Notes: a model not told the origin generated them from the letters alone. A stretch of 64,000 nt of DNA from Lachnospiraceae bacterium (GCA_022845955.1 AP025576.1:3720001-3784000); one strand, 5' to 3'; shown: positions 17,392 through 27,360, counted from the stretch's first letter. Numbers and translations are program-made.

Positions 17392-18528
17392 TCATCCCTT
17401 TGTAATAAAGCTACACAATAAAGCCAAATCCTCTGTTTGCTTGTCATAAGTTTTCTTGAAACTCTCGTAAACACGCTCCGAAGGAATCTTTACGTCTACA
17501 GCGTGTAAAATTCTATTTTCTATCTCTCTGATATCATAAGGATTCACATAGTAAACCCCGTCCCCACACACTTCCGGCAGCGAACACACTGCCGATACGA
17601 TACAAGTCTTTCCGTATTTCATCGCTTCAAGTGGTGGCATCCCAAAGCCCTCGTTCAACGAAGGGTATAAGAACATATCGCAATATTTATAAAGATTTTC
17701 TAGTTTCTCTGTTTCAACATATCCCTGGAGGATATATCGGTCTTGATGCCTTTGTTTTTCTTTTATTTTTTGGGGTAACTTGCCAATTACCACAATTTTA
17801 TAGTTTTCTATCCAGCCCTTATCAAGAAGAGACTCTATGGCAGTTAGTGCCCTGCATACATTCTTTTCCCATCTGTTTCCACCCATCAATAAAATATACG
17901 GGTTAGAAATTTCCGGCGCGCTGTCCTTTATATCCGAAACAAATTTAGCCGGAGTATAAAAAACATCTATTTTTTTGTTTGATTCGCCATTGCATATTGC
18001 TCGTATCGCATATTTAGTATGCTCTGATACAGTTACGACATCATCAAAAGTGTTAATACCGTTTTTATAATAGCTCGTTGCTTTTTTCTGAAAATAATCG
18101 TTAAAAACATATTTCAATAAGAATTTGCACTTCTCTTTGCCCTTATAATAATACAGTGCATATTTATCCGACGGCTTTTCGGCAAAGCGCAGGCCATGAA
18201 AAGTGCCAATCTTTCTCACTTCCTGCGGCATAGAAATTTCGTAATATTTATAGGGCATACCGGAATAGAACGTATCTATTTTCTCTTCTTTAAAAATGCG
18301 CTCTACTTCTTTGATTGATTTCACGTTTACAGTTTTTATATTTTTTTGCTGAATCAGTTCTTTAATCCACTCATCAATAAATTTATCAAAGTCATAATAG
18401 ACAAGGATTTCAGCCCCTGTGTTCATTTCAACAAGATGTTTAAATACCGTTTTCATGTATTCTCCACCGCCGTGAAACTTACTTGATCCAATTGGCTGTG
18501 CGAAAAAAAGGTCAAATAGTATTCTCAT
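17392..18528 (-). CDS. Glycosyltransferase, GT4 type
   Basis: This 378-aa GT-B enzyme starts MRILFDLFFAQPIGSSKFHG and shares the KFHGG element with the enzyme at 15378-16547. The middle has FDDVVTVSEHTKYAIRAIC and ILLMGGNRWEKNVCRALTAI. The donor-site region has YCDMFLYPSLNEGFGMPPLE with the EX7E pattern, then VSAVCSLPEVCGDGVYYVNP. Its start codon lies inside the end of the acetyltransferase gene (17-bp overlap), suggesting translational coupling. Donor sugar unknown. Confidence 0.9.
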   Translation of the reverse strand: MRILFDLFFAQPIGSSKFHGGGEYMKTVFKHLVEMNTGAEILVYYDFDKFIDEWIKELIQQKNIKTVNVKSIKEVERIFKEEKIDTFYSGMPYKYYEISMPQEVRKIGTFHGLRFAEKPSDKYALYYYKGKEKCKFLLKYVFNDYFQKKATSYYKNGINTFDDVVTVSEHTKYAIRAICNGESNKKIDVFYTPAKFVSDIKDSAPEISNPYILLMGGNRWEKNVCRALTAIESLLDKGWIENYKIVVIGKLPQKIKEKQRHQDRYILQGYVETEKLENLYKYCDMFLYPSLNEGFGMPPLEAMKYGKTCIVSAVCSLPEVCGDGVYYVNPYDIREIENRILHAVDVKIPSERVYESFKKTYDKQTEDLALLCSFITKG

Positions 18529-19054
18529 CTTTATCTTCTCCCTTAATTTTCTTTCTGCGAAAATTCCGTTCCTGGAAAATCACATTATTATCTGTAATTG
18601 CTCCTGAAACAATCGTTCCTGCTCCGATAACCACATGATTTCCTATCGATGTTCCCTTCAATATGACGCTATTTGCTCCAATCCATACATCATTCCCTAT
18701 AGCCACTTTATCGGTTATATATCCCGAATTACGTATCGGGCTCTCTTTGTAATTATGGTCGTGATCTACAATCACAACATTAGGTCCTATCACGACATCA
18801 TTTCCGATTAAAATCTCATCATGACACGCCAAATAAACGCCTGTGTTAAGGGAACAGTTTTTACCGATTTGTAAATGCCCAGATGAAGTTATTCTGCAAT
18901 TTTTTCTCGTGTACAGTTTTCCCTGTAACTCAATCGTTCCGCCATTGTCAGTATGAAGTTCGGTATCATAAGAGATTCCCTGATTATATTCGGAGGTCTT
19001 CACCCCTCCCGTCATAATTTTAATGACAGCTAGTATTTTGCTAATCCACTTCAT
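18512..19054 (-). CDS. Hexapeptide-repeat acyltransferase
   Basis: Residues 45-165 show the left-handed beta-helix pattern of imperfect hexads (IGKNCSLNTGVYL, IGNDVVIGPNVVIVDHDH, IGNDVWIGANSVILKGTSIG, VVIGAGTIVSG). The DHDHNY segment holds the usual catalytic histidine. Such enzymes acetylate sugars or sugar nucleotides in the cytoplasm. The 180-aa length is normal. The start at 19054 has GGGAG eight bases upstream; a TTG five codons earlier is less likely. Flanked by manA and a glycosyltransferase, it probably modifies a capsule sugar. Confidence 0.9.
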   Translation of the reverse strand: MKWISKILAVIKIMTGGVKTSEYNQGISYDTELHTDNGGTIELQGKLYTRKNCRITSSGHLQIGKNCSLNTGVYLACHDEILIGNDVVIGPNVVIVDHDHNYKESPIRNSGYITDKVAIGNDVWIGANSVILKGTSIGNHVVIGAGTIVSGAITDNNVIFQERNFRRKKIKGEDKDENTI

Positions 19055-19069
19055 TTTTCTCTCTCCCAA

Positions 19070-20035
19070 TCAGCATCTAATTTTCAGTACTTCCGTCTCT
19101 CCAAGGATACGGCATCTTCCCAATCCTGCGGGAAGGAACATTGTCTCACCTTTCTGAAAGCACATCGGCTTTATATCCGCATCCGATGTCTCGATTTCTC
19201 CATGGCCGCTTAAACACATAACCACTTGAAATGAACCATCCAAGATAGAAAACGAAAAGCCCTTAGTGACCTGTACTCTTTCTGTCTCGAAATATTTGCA
19301 TCTGCACAACAATTCCCGCGAGCACCCCGGATAGTATTTAACCATGCGTGGCTTCTGTTTCACATCTGGAGCGATATCCATATTCATGACTTGAATGGCC
19401 TTATCAAAATGTAGCTCACGTTTTTTTCCGTTCTTGTCCACACGGTCGTAGTCGTATACACGGTAGGTCACATTTGAGCTTTCCTGTATTTCAACAGCCA
19501 TAATGCCTGCGCCAATACCATGAACTGTTCCTGCTGGAACGTAATAAACATCACCCTTGTGGACTTCCACCTTTTGCAGATGCTTGCCCAAAGTTCCGGA
19601 TGCAACGGTTTCTCTTAATATTTCCTCTGTGACAGGATGCTGAAAACCATAGATGAGGTTAGCCCCTTCATCAGCATCCAGCACATACCACATTTCGGTC
19701 TTGCCGTTATCTTTCTCGTGAACTCTCGCATATTCATCACTTGGATGAACCTGTACAGACAAGTCTTTCTTGGCATCTATGAACTTAACTAGGATCGGAA
19801 GTTTTCCAAAAGTCACCTTAGTTCCCATCCATTCAGGATGAAGCTTTAGAACCTCTGCCAGCGTCTTTCCCTGATACTCTCCATTAGCAACTGCGCTTGG
19901 GCCATCTGGATGTACGGAACACTCCCATGTCTCAGCCAGAGGTGTTAGATCTATCTTTTTACCATATTCCTCTCTAAGGCTTGTACCGCCCCAGAGATAA
20001 TCCATACCTGCAGGTTGTAATTTTAAAATCTCCAT
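19070..20035 (-). CDS. manA: Mannose-6-phosphate isomerase, type I
   Basis: This cytoplasmic zinc enzyme interconverts fructose-6-phosphate and mannose-6-phosphate. The motifs are intact: MDYLWGGTSLREEYGKKI, ETWECSVHPDGPS, LSVQVHPSDEYARVHE, GKTEMWYVL, KGDVYYVPAGTVHGIGAGI and EIQESSNVTYRVYDYDR. At 321 aa it matches the short Firmicutes form. It is the only readable member of a GDP-mannose set here: the manC upstream has lost a large piece and the phosphohexomutase is a pseudogene. A second copy of this activity is fused into the gene at 1-1773. Confidence 0.95.
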   Translation of the reverse strand: MEILKLQPAGMDYLWGGTSLREEYGKKIDLTPLAETWECSVHPDGPSAVANGEYQGKTLAEVLKLHPEWMGTKVTFGKLPILVKFIDAKKDLSVQVHPSDEYARVHEKDNGKTEMWYVLDADEGANLIYGFQHPVTEEILRETVASGTLGKHLQKVEVHKGDVYYVPAGTVHGIGAGIMAVEIQESSNVTYRVYDYDRVDKNGKKRELHFDKAIQVMNMDIAPDVKQKPRMVKYYPGCSRELLCRCKYFETERVQVTKGFSFSILDGSFQVVMCLSGHGEIETSDADIKPMCFQKGETMFLPAGLGRCRILGETEVLKIRC

Positions 20036-20051
20036 CCTAGCACCTGCTCAT

Positions 20052-21002
20052 TTAATCTAATGAATATTTGATCTTATCGCTTACACTGATTTCTTCACCT
20101 ATTTGGACTTCTATAATATCCAGAGGTTCTATCACCTCGACCGTATGCTTACAGCCCGCTGCAATGGTAATCACATCACCTGTGCGGAGAACCTGTTCCA
20201 TACCATCAACAATTGCCCTTCCCTTCCCGGAAACCACTGTCCAGACTTCTTCTCTGTAGTTATGCATGTGGTAGGTCAAATGTTCTCCTTCCCTCATGGA
20301 GAGCTTCACGGTCATAGAACCAGGCTGCACATCTATAACTGTATATGTACCCCATGATTTCTCAGCGTACATAGCTTCAGTTTCAATCTTCTTTACATAT
20401 GGTTTCATATAACCGCTGCGTTCTTTATCAGAGATAAGGATACCGTCACCACTGGCGGCAATGATAAGGTACTTGCACCCCATGCAGAGGATAGGAATGT
20501 TCAACTCATTTACAACATTAGTATTATCGCAAGTCTCATCAAGAACAGCTCTGCCTTTGGTTTGATCAGCCATGACCTCTGCCATCATGTTCCAGGTACC
20601 AACATCTTTCCAGTCACCGCAATAACGGAGCACCTGGATGGAAGGCTCCTTTTCCACAACAGCGTAGTCAAAACTGATCTTGGTTAAGGTATCGTATTTA
20701 TTGAACAGATCCCGGTAATCATCAAATTCAACCATGCTGTGAGCTTTATCCAGTAGATAGCCTAGCTTGAATGCAAAAATACCAGCATTCCAAAGTGCTT
20801 TCTGTGCTAAATACTTCTTTGCTGTCTCTGTATCCGGCTTTTCTTTAAATTCCTTTGTAGTGATCTGGCGACACACACGCTGCACCATCGACTCATACTC
20901 ATCTCCATTTTTGAAAAGTTTGATAAACTGCTTGCTTCTGACATCATTGGAGAGAGGCCACAGACGCTTACCACTTCCTCCAGAAAGTAAAAGTATGTTC
21001 AT
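20052..21002 (-). pseudogene. manC: Mannose-1-phosphate guanylyltransferase with in-frame internal deletion
   Basis: The frame is open for 316 codons, but the family is near 450. The N-terminal signature (LLLSGGSGKRLWPLSNDVRS) is present and the sequence is normal to VQRVCRQIT near residue 48. It then jumps directly to KEFKEKPDTETAKKYLAQ. That joins the early nucleotide-binding part to the EKP motif, removing about 120-130 residues of the transferase domain. The C-terminal cupin part (KSWGTYTVIDVQPG, HMHNYREEVWTVVSG) is complete. The deleted segment carries much of the substrate site, so activity is unlikely. The frame being kept means a stable shortened protein could still be made. Confidence 0.85.
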
Positions 21003-21078
21003 AACGTCTCGTACCTCCTCATTAGTGCTGAATATTCAGACCCAGCTTTGTCTGGATCGTATCCTGTATTTTCTTTAA

Positions 21079-22524
21079 TCACTCTTCAGCGACATCTCTG
21101 TTATCCGCTTTCACGCTGTAATAAATCTTTATCTTCGGCTCAGTTCCAGATGGCCGAATAGCTATCCATGTGCTATCTGCTAAGACGTATTTCAGAACGT
21201 TGGAGGTCGGTAGTGTGCCAAAGCCTGACTCTGCCTCTCCAGGTGTGCTGTAGTCAATAGTCTCTCTGGTCTCCTGGAACGGCGAACCAGATGTGCGGAG
21301 TGAGGACATCATAAAAGAATCCGCTCCAGTCCGTCCTTTCCTTTTAATGTGAATCTATCCAGAGCATCCCGGTAGTAGCCGTAGGTGCTATATATTTCTT
21401 CCATTACATCAAGATGCGTTTTACCATTTGCTTTCGCCTCTGCTACCATCTCACAGATCAACAAAGAACTTACAACCGCATCCTTATCTCTTGCATGTGT
21501 TCCCGCCAGATAACCATAGGACTCTTCATAGCCAAACAGGAAATCATAATCCCTGCTACTATCCATTTCTGCCTGCTTAAACTGAGAGATAAAATGATAT
21601 TCTCCATCCGCACCCTTTACCGCAATACCCACACGATCGCTCTCCAGATCCGTTCCAAGGACAATATCGGCTCCGGTTCTTTTCGCCTTTGCTATACCCA
21701 TTTCAAGAGCACATCTGTCCTCTGGATTGGGAGAAACGACCGTGGAGAATTTTCCATCAGGTATCACCTGTTCTTCCACAGCATCGATCTGTGTGAACCC
21801 ATCCAGACGCAGTGCTTTTTGCACCGGAACATTTCCCGTGCCATGCAAAGGTGTGTAGACGATATAAAGATTAGCCTTTCGGAGGCATTCTCGTACTTAT
21901 TCTGTTTTAGAACAGCATTTTCAAAGTTATCTGTAACATCAGCCATAGATATGAGACTGTCATCTCCAGTGAAATCAATATCGTGATAATCGGTAATAGC
22001 GGCTACATACCCTATTACTTGTTTCGCTTGCCAAGGAACAATCTGGCAGCCAAACTCGTCATATACTTTGTATCCGTTATATTGAAGCTGTCACCACAAC
22101 ACCAGCCAGAGCATTCAAAATTTTACAGAAAAACTAAGCTGCGGTGTCGTTCTCGCGTGTGAATGCAGATATACTCAGATCCTCATTCCACTCAGTACAT
22201 ATTAGCCGCAATCCGAGAGAAAAACTCACTGTTGTTCCGGGTATCATAACCAATGACCATACCACGAGTACGGCACGCTCCAACACTGTAGGCATCCTGC
22301 AGATACCTGCCATGACAAATCGTTGCCTTGCCCACAGTGCACTTGTTCATGCGATTGGTTCCTGCGCCCATAACGTCACACAGCCCACCTGTACCAAATT
22401 CCAGATCACTGTAGAACCGCTCCTCTATTTCTTTTTCATCCGTTAATGTCACTAACTCTCTTCTTGTGGATTAGTCAAAGAATTCATCTGTCATCCACTG
22501 GTTATATAAGTCCCTATAGTTCAT
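21079..22524 (-). pseudogene. Phosphomannomutase/phosphoglucomutase pseudogene
   Basis: The gene opens with MNYRDLYNQWMTDEFFD at 22524 and meets TAA at 22471-22473. Further pieces are recognisable in different frames: KEIEERFYSDLEFGTGGL, GYKVYDEFGCQIVPWQAK, VLGTDLESDRVGIAVKG and STWIAIRPSGTEPKIKIYY. The catalytic phosphoserine loop is destroyed. GVVVTAS near 22088 is followed at once by the sequence that should come after HNPAE, so a small deletion removed it and shifted frame. Additional shifts occur near 21860 and 21312. The sugar-binding GTDPDADR motif also reads GTDLESDR. It once made mannose-1-phosphate for the adjacent manC. Confidence 0.9.
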
Positions 22525-22548
22525 ATCCAACAATCCCTAAAGCTACAT

Positions 22549-23799
22549 TTAGTCTCTTCTAAACAAATCTCTCGTATAAACTTTATTTTTCACATCGTCC
22601 AAACAACTATCGTATCTGTTCGCAATGATCGCCTGACTTATCTCTTTAAACTTCTCCAGATCATTTACCACTACTGATCCGAAGAACCTCTCTCCATCCT
22701 CCAGTGCGGGCTCATAAATCACCACAGTCGCACCTTTCGCCTTGATTCGCTTCATTACCCCCTGGATGCTACTCTGACGGAAGTTATCACTGTTGCTCTT
22801 CATAGTCAACCGATACACGCCAACGACAACATCCTTCTCCCGACTTTCATCCCAAGAATCATTCGCACTGTAAGCACCAGTAATCTCCAGTACTCGTTCT
22901 GCAATGAAATCCTTCCTCGTTCGATTGCTCTCCACGATTGCTTCAATTAAGTTCTCCGGCACATCTTGATAGTTGGCTAACAACTGCTTGGTATCCTTGG
23001 GCAGACAATATCCGCCATACCCAAAGCTGGGGTTATTATAGAAATCTCCGACACGCGGATCGAGGCACACGCCTTTAATAATCTGCTGTGTATTAAGACC
23101 TTTCATTTCCGCATAAGCATCAAGTTCATTGAAATATGCGACCCGCAGAGCCAGATAGGTATTGGCAAATAACTTGACAGCCTCTGCCTCAGTGACCCCC
23201 ATAAATAGGGTATCGATATCTTTCTTAATGGCACCTTCCTGAAGCAGTTCGGCGAAAGTATGAGCAGCCCTAACCAGTCGCTCATCTTCCATTTCAGTGC
23301 CCACGATGATGCGGCTGGGATACAAGTTATCGTACAATGCCTTTGACTCTCTCAAGAATTCGGGGCTAAAGATAATATTCTTGCTCCCGGTTTTTTCACG
23401 AATACTCTTCGTATAACCAACCGGAATGGTACTCTTGATCACCATGATTGCTTCCGGATTATACTTCATCACCAACTCAATAACATTTTCTACAGCAGAA
23501 GTATCAAAGAAGTTCTTTTTACTATCATAATTCGTAGGAGCTGCTATAATCACAAAATCGGCATCGCTATAAGCTACTTCTGCATCCAATGCAGCTGTCA
23601 AATCCAGATCTTTCTCAGCCAGATACTTTTCGATATAATCATCCTGAATCGGGGACTTACGCCGATTGATCAAATCCACCTTTTCAGGAATGATATCCAC
23701 AGTCATTACTTTATGATGCTGTGACAAAAGTGTGGCAATCGAAAGCCCAACGTATCCGGTTCCAGCTACCGCAATCTTCAAATTTTTAAATTCTCTCAT
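22549..23799 (-). CDS. ugd: UDP-glucose 6-dehydrogenase
   Basis: This enzyme oxidises UDP-glucose to UDP-glucuronate with two NAD. The N-terminal Rossmann motif is [18 protein letters not shown], followed by [20 protein letters not shown] and [19 protein letters not shown]. The active-site loop [15 protein letters not shown] has the catalytic cysteine near residue 263. The 416-aa length fits the Gram-positive capsule type. It lies 49 bp after the UDP-glucuronate epimerase gene, so together they would supply UDP-glucuronate and UDP-galacturonate for capsule. Tyrosine phosphorylation by the BY-kinase is known for some relatives but is only inference here. Confidence 0.95.
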   Translation of the reverse strand: MREFKNLKIAVAGTGYVGLSIATLLSQHHKVMTVDIIPEKVDLINRRKSPIQDDYIEKYLAEKDLDLTAALDAEVAYSDADFVIIAAPTNYDSKKNFFDTSAVENVIELVMKYNPEAIMVIKSTIPVGYTKSIREKTGSKNIIFSPEFLRESKALYDNLYPSRIIVGTEMEDERLVRAAHTFAELLQEGAIKKDIDTLFMGVTEAEAVKLFANTYLALRVAYFNELDAYAEMKGLNTQQIIKGVCLDPRVGDFYNNPSFGYGGYCLPKDTKQLLANYQDVPENLIEAIVESNRTRKDFIAERVLEITGAYSANDSWDESREKDVVVGVYRLTMKSNSDNFRQSSIQGVMKRIKAKGATVVIYEPALEDGERFFGSVVVNDLEKFKEISQAIIANRYDSCLDDVKNKVYTRDLFRRD

Positions 23800-23848
23800 A
23801 ATCGTTTTCTCCTCCAGATCTTGTATCCCTACCGCCCAGATACGGATT

Positions 23849-24913
23849 TTACATATAGAACTCTTTGTACCATTCAGCGAATTTCCGGAGTCCGGTTCTC
23901 AGATCAGTACTCGGCTTAAAGCCAAAGTCACGTTCCAATGCTGATGCGTCCGCATAGGTTACCAGAACATCTCCCGGCTGCATCGGTACAAGTTCCATGT
24001 GGGCATCGAAGTCATAATCCTCTGGCAATGCACCGGCTCTCACCAATTCTTCACACAAAATTTGCACGAAATTCAGTAAGTACTCCGGATTGCTATTTCC
24101 GATGTTATAGAGGGCATAAGGTGGAACAGGAAGCCCATCCTCACCAGTAGATCTGTCAGGGACCTTGGCCATCACCATTTTTACACCGGTCACGATATCA
24201 TCGATATATGTAAAATCCCTCTTGCAGTTGCCATAATTAAATATCTGGATTGTCTTTCCAGCCCTCAGCTTATCAGCGAATCCAAAGTAAGCCATATCCG
24301 GCCGGCCAGCAGGGCCATACACTGTGAAGAATCTCAAACCAGTTGACGGAATATTATACAGCTTCGCATAAGCGTGAGCCATCAGTTCGTTTGATTTCTT
24401 CGTAGCTGCATAAAGGGAAACCGGGTTATCAACCTTATCATCAGTACTATACGGAACCTTCTTATTTGAGCCATAAACCGAAGAACTGGACGCATAGACT
24501 AAATGTTCCACAGGAATGTGGCCTTCATCATAGGAATGCCTGCAGGCTTCCAAGATGTTGTAGAAACCAATCAGGTTTGACTCTATATAGGCATCCGGAT
24601 TGATGATGGAATAACGGACACCTGCCTGAGCGGCAAGGTTCACAACGATCTGTGGTCTGTACTGTTCAAATATCTTATTGACCAGTTCCTTATCCACAAT
24701 ATTGCCCTTGATAAAAATAAAGGAATGATATTCCGACAGTTCCGAAAGCCTTGCTTCCTTCAATCGAACATCGTAGTAGTCATTCATGTTATCAATGCCG
24801 ATGACTGTCACATCCTCCACATCTCGATAGAGGTGTTTTACCAGGTTGGATCCAATAAACCCGGCTGTACCGGTCACTAATATTGTTTTCTTATTCAGAT
24901 CCACATAACTCAT
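23849..24913 (-). CDS. UDP-glucuronate 4-epimerase (NAD-dependent epimerase)
   Basis: This 354-aa short-chain dehydrogenase-type epimerase has the NAD-binding [15 protein letters not shown], an [18 protein letters not shown] segment, the [13 protein letters not shown] region and the catalytic YAATKK followed by [13 protein letters not shown]. These details match UDP-glucuronate 4-epimerases, which make UDP-galacturonate, better than GalE. The neighbouring ugd would supply its substrate. A 477-bp non-coding gap lies upstream, so this gene may begin a separate transcript within the capsule region. Confidence 0.9.
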   Translation of the reverse strand: MSYVDLNKKTILVTGTAGFIGSNLVKHLYRDVEDVTVIGIDNMNDYYDVRLKEARLSELSEYHSFIFIKGNIVDKELVNKIFEQYRPQIVVNLAAQAGVRYSIINPDAYIESNLIGFYNILEACRHSYDEGHIPVEHLVYASSSSVYGSNKKVPYSTDDKVDNPVSLYAATKKSNELMAHAYAKLYNIPSTGLRFFTVYGPAGRPDMAYFGFADKLRAGKTIQIFNYGNCKRDFTYIDDIVTGVKMVMAKVPDRSTGEDGLPVPPYALYNIGNSNPEYLLNFVQILCEELVRAGALPEDYDFDAHMELVPMQPGDVLVTYADASALERDFGFKPSTDLRTGLRKFAEWYKEFYM

Positions 24914-25390
24914 CTCATTGTTCTCCTTTGTTTTCTATAGTTCAAATTACTGTGGACAATCAATTCTTATTTTTTCTCCATAATCCCATTTGGATAGAGA
25001 TGTTTTTTACACAGCAATCTGGAAATAGTGTCTACCAGGCAACTAATATCATTTGTAAAGCTCTGCCATCATTTAACGAATATATTCCAAAATCCCTGAT
25101 AAAATCAGGCTTTCAGCCGTGTGGATATCATCTTTCATGCCATGACTTCCGCTTTATAATGACCTCATCATTGTCTGCAACCATCTATCCAAAATGAGCT
25201 AACCAAACTCTCGACTTTCGTTTTGTCCGTTTTCTTCCTCACATTTTCCGTATATCCGACTGGAATTGTAGACATTATGACTATAAAGGTTCTCATTTTT
25301 TTATCAAAACAATACAATCATTAAAAAACGGAATGAAGATGCAAGATGAAATAATCTATTTCTCACCACTAAACATATTCCCTCTTATCC
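24914..25390. other. Non-coding gap inside the capsule region
   Basis: No gene is supported on either strand. A minus-strand TTGATA and TATAGT pair with a 16-bp spacer near 25281-25310 could be a promoter for the epimerase-ugd block. I see no clear terminator hairpin after the Ig-like gene, so read-through from the main capsule promoter is also possible. Confidence 0.35.
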
Positions 25391-26203
25391 TCACTCCTCC
25401 ACCCTCACAACCAACTCCCTTACCTCCGACCGGTTCCCATCCGAATCCACCGTATACAACCTCACCGGATACTCTCCCGCCGCATTCAGATCCACATGCC
25501 CTTCCAGCTTCAAATTATTATAAAGAGTATTATAGTCATCCCTATCATCCGACATCACCGCTATTACCTGCCCCCAGTTCGGAGCCGTACCCATTTTCGT
25601 ATTTACCACATCCCCGTTCATCACCAGCACCGGATTCGGCCCGGCCTGCGGTTCTTCTCCCCGTTCTCCCCGTTCTCCCTGCTCCTCCTGCCTTCCATCG
25701 TCCCCCGCATTCTCTCCATTTGCATCGTCCCCTTCTTCCTCATTCCTGTCCTCCTCTGCCTCAGAGCTGCTTTCCCCTTCACCTTCTGTCTCAGATTCAC
25801 TCATTCCACTTTCCTCTGTCCCCTTCCCCTCTTCCAATCCTTCACCCATAACAGGCAGCACATCCGCTTCCTCGTTACTTCCTGTCGTCGTAAACATCCG
25901 GGAAGCCTTCCCCACGTTATTCGCACTATCCCGCGCCACATAAGTCACTATCACTTCTTTCCCGTTCGTACCCGCTATCTTCTCCACCAGCAGACTGTCG
26001 CTCACATCCCCGTCCTTTTCATCCACAGCGGTTACTCCCTGCAGCAGCAGCGCTTCGTCCATTCCTTCTTCATACCCCGCCAGATTCTCTCCAAAGGAAA
26101 TCACCGGCGGCGTCCTGTCTTTCCCCAAATACAGAAACAGACACACGGCCAGGAGAACGATATCTATCCCTCCGATTATGAATACGACTCTTTTTATATC
26201 CAT
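25391..26203 (-). CDS. Membrane-anchored Ig-like protein with acidic linker
   Basis: The 270-aa product has one N-terminal membrane segment (residues 6-25) and then an extracytoplasmic beta-sandwich-like region: DRTPPVISFGE, GVTAVDEKDGDVSDSLLVEK and VTYVARDSANNVGKASR. That is the pattern of bacterial Ig-like repeats related to DUF5011/HYR domains. Residues about 115-190 are a low-complexity acidic linker rich in Glu, Gly and Ser. A second, shorter domain follows (WGQVIAVMSDDRDDYNTLYN, AAGEYPVRLYTVDSDGNRSE). It is 14 bp from the BY-kinase stop, so it is part of the capsule-regulatory cassette. The function is unknown; surface retention or interaction with the polymer machinery is inference. 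Confidence 0.75.
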   Translation of the reverse strand: MDIKRVVFIIGGIDIVLLAVCLFLYLGKDRTPPVISFGENLAGYEEGMDEALLLQGVTAVDEKDGDVSDSLLVEKIAGTNGKEVIVTYVARDSANNVGKASRMFTTTGSNEEADVLPVMGEGLEEGKGTEESGMSESETEGEGESSSEAEEDRNEEEGDDANGENAGDDGRQEEQGERGERGEEPQAGPNPVLVMNGDVVNTKMGTAPNWGQVIAVMSDDRDDYNTLYNNLKLEGHVDLNAAGEYPVRLYTVDSDGNRSEVRELVVRVEE

Positions 26204-26217
26204 CTTCCCGCCTCCCT

Positions 26218-27144
26218 TTATTTCAGTTCTTCTATCGGTTCCGTATCCTCTGCCAGCTGTACCATGTCTATATCAAGCTGGATCATATCATCATCCGGAA
26301 TCGCATTTTCTTCCACAGTTTTTTCTTTCCCGGGCTCTGTACTGTTTTTAGCTTCATGGGAATGGTCATTGGCATCCCCCTTTACCGTCCTGGCCCCCTT
26401 AGGTCCTTTCTGCACTACCGCCGCATGCAGACCGCCCTCTTCATTATTTCCGTAATACTTTCCATAATATTTGCCGTAATATTTCCCGTAATAAGCGCCG
26501 TAATATCCCTTGCCGCTCATATTTACCTTATTCAGGATCACCCCCAGGATCTTGCAGTCCACCTTCTCCAGCTGCTCCTTCACCTTCTGCGCAAATTTAT
26601 AGCTGATAGCCCCGCTCTCTATGACGATAACCGTCCCATCACAATGCTGGGCAGCAACCGCACCGTCAATTACACTGCCTAACGGCGGCGTATCCACAAT
26701 TACATAATCATATTCCTTACGCAGATACTCCAGCAGAAGCCGGAAGGCATCATTCCCGAGAAGTTCGCTGGGGTTCGGCGGTACCGGTCCGGAGAAAATG
26801 ACATAAAAATCAGGGATATTGGTTTTGCAGGATATATCTGTTATCGATGCCTGGCCGCTCAGATAGTGGGACAGCCCATGCCTGGAGGCGTTGCTCTTGT
26901 AGCGTCCTTTTAATACGGATTTCCGAAGATCCGCATCCACCAGGATAACCTTTTTCCCACCCTCCGCAATAGACATGGCCAGCTGGAAGGACACACTCGT
27001 TTTTCCTTCGTTCGGAGTACTGCTGGTTACCGATATCACTCTTCTGTCCTTCCCTGAAAATTCCAGGTTGGTCCGCAGGGTTTTATAGCTTTCTTTTGTC
27101 CGAAAATCCAGTTTTTCTATGGCATTAAATGTTACTGTCTGCAT
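26218..27144 (-). CDS. Capsule tyrosine kinase (BY-kinase, CpsD/CapB-like)
   Basis: This cytoplasmic autophosphorylating kinase works with a Wzz-like membrane activator to control chain length and export. It has Walker A (SSTPNEGKTS, residues 41-50), Walker A-prime (VILVDADLRK, 66-75) and Walker B (YVIVDTPP, 147-154). The tyrosine cluster spans residues 214-231, with YYG repeated five times at intervals of three or four residues. Unlike typical members, about 77 residues follow this cluster, and the tail is charged and mostly acidic. It lies between the Wzz-like and Ig-like genes. The PHP phosphatase at 28243 is the expected opponent. Confidence 0.95.
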   Translation of the reverse strand: MQTVTFNAIEKLDFRTKESYKTLRTNLEFSGKDRRVISVTSSTPNEGKTSVSFQLAMSIAEGGKKVILVDADLRKSVLKGRYKSNASRHGLSHYLSGQASITDISCKTNIPDFYVIFSGPVPPNPSELLGNDAFRLLLEYLRKEYDYVIVDTPPLGSVIDGAVAAQHCDGTVIVIESGAISYKFAQKVKEQLEKVDCKILGVILNKVNMSGKGYYGAYYGKYYGKYYGKYYGNNEEGGLHAAVVQKGPKGARTVKGDANDHSHEAKNSTEPGKEKTVEENAIPDDDMIQLDIDMVQLAEDTEPIEELK

Positions 27145-27360
27145 GGTTTTCCCTTACTCCTTTATCTGTTGTTCCTCTCTGTTAAGCTAAATTTCCCGCA
27201 GCTTGCTTTGGAATTTCTGATTTTACAGCCGCATCGGTTTTATTTCCGGACATGATAACAGCAGAAAAGTAACCGCTCCTTCGGTACTCTTTCCTGCCCG
27301 TCATTACCTGATACCTCCGTCAGCCGGTACCGTTACTACAGTTACTTGCCGGATGGAGCT

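Noticed and set aside
24883..25197. A 104-codon plus-strand frame in the capsule gap
   Set aside because: No ribosome site and no recognisable pattern; its start is inside the epimerase gene on the other strand.
25333..25851. A proline-rich 172-codon frame on the plus strand
   Set aside because: It is the complement of the acidic linker of the Ig-like protein, so the proline and serine richness is a by-product.
26455..26515. Short tandem repeats that might suggest a CRISPR array
   Set aside because: They encode the YYGK repeats of the BY-kinase tyrosine cluster in frame, with no spacers.
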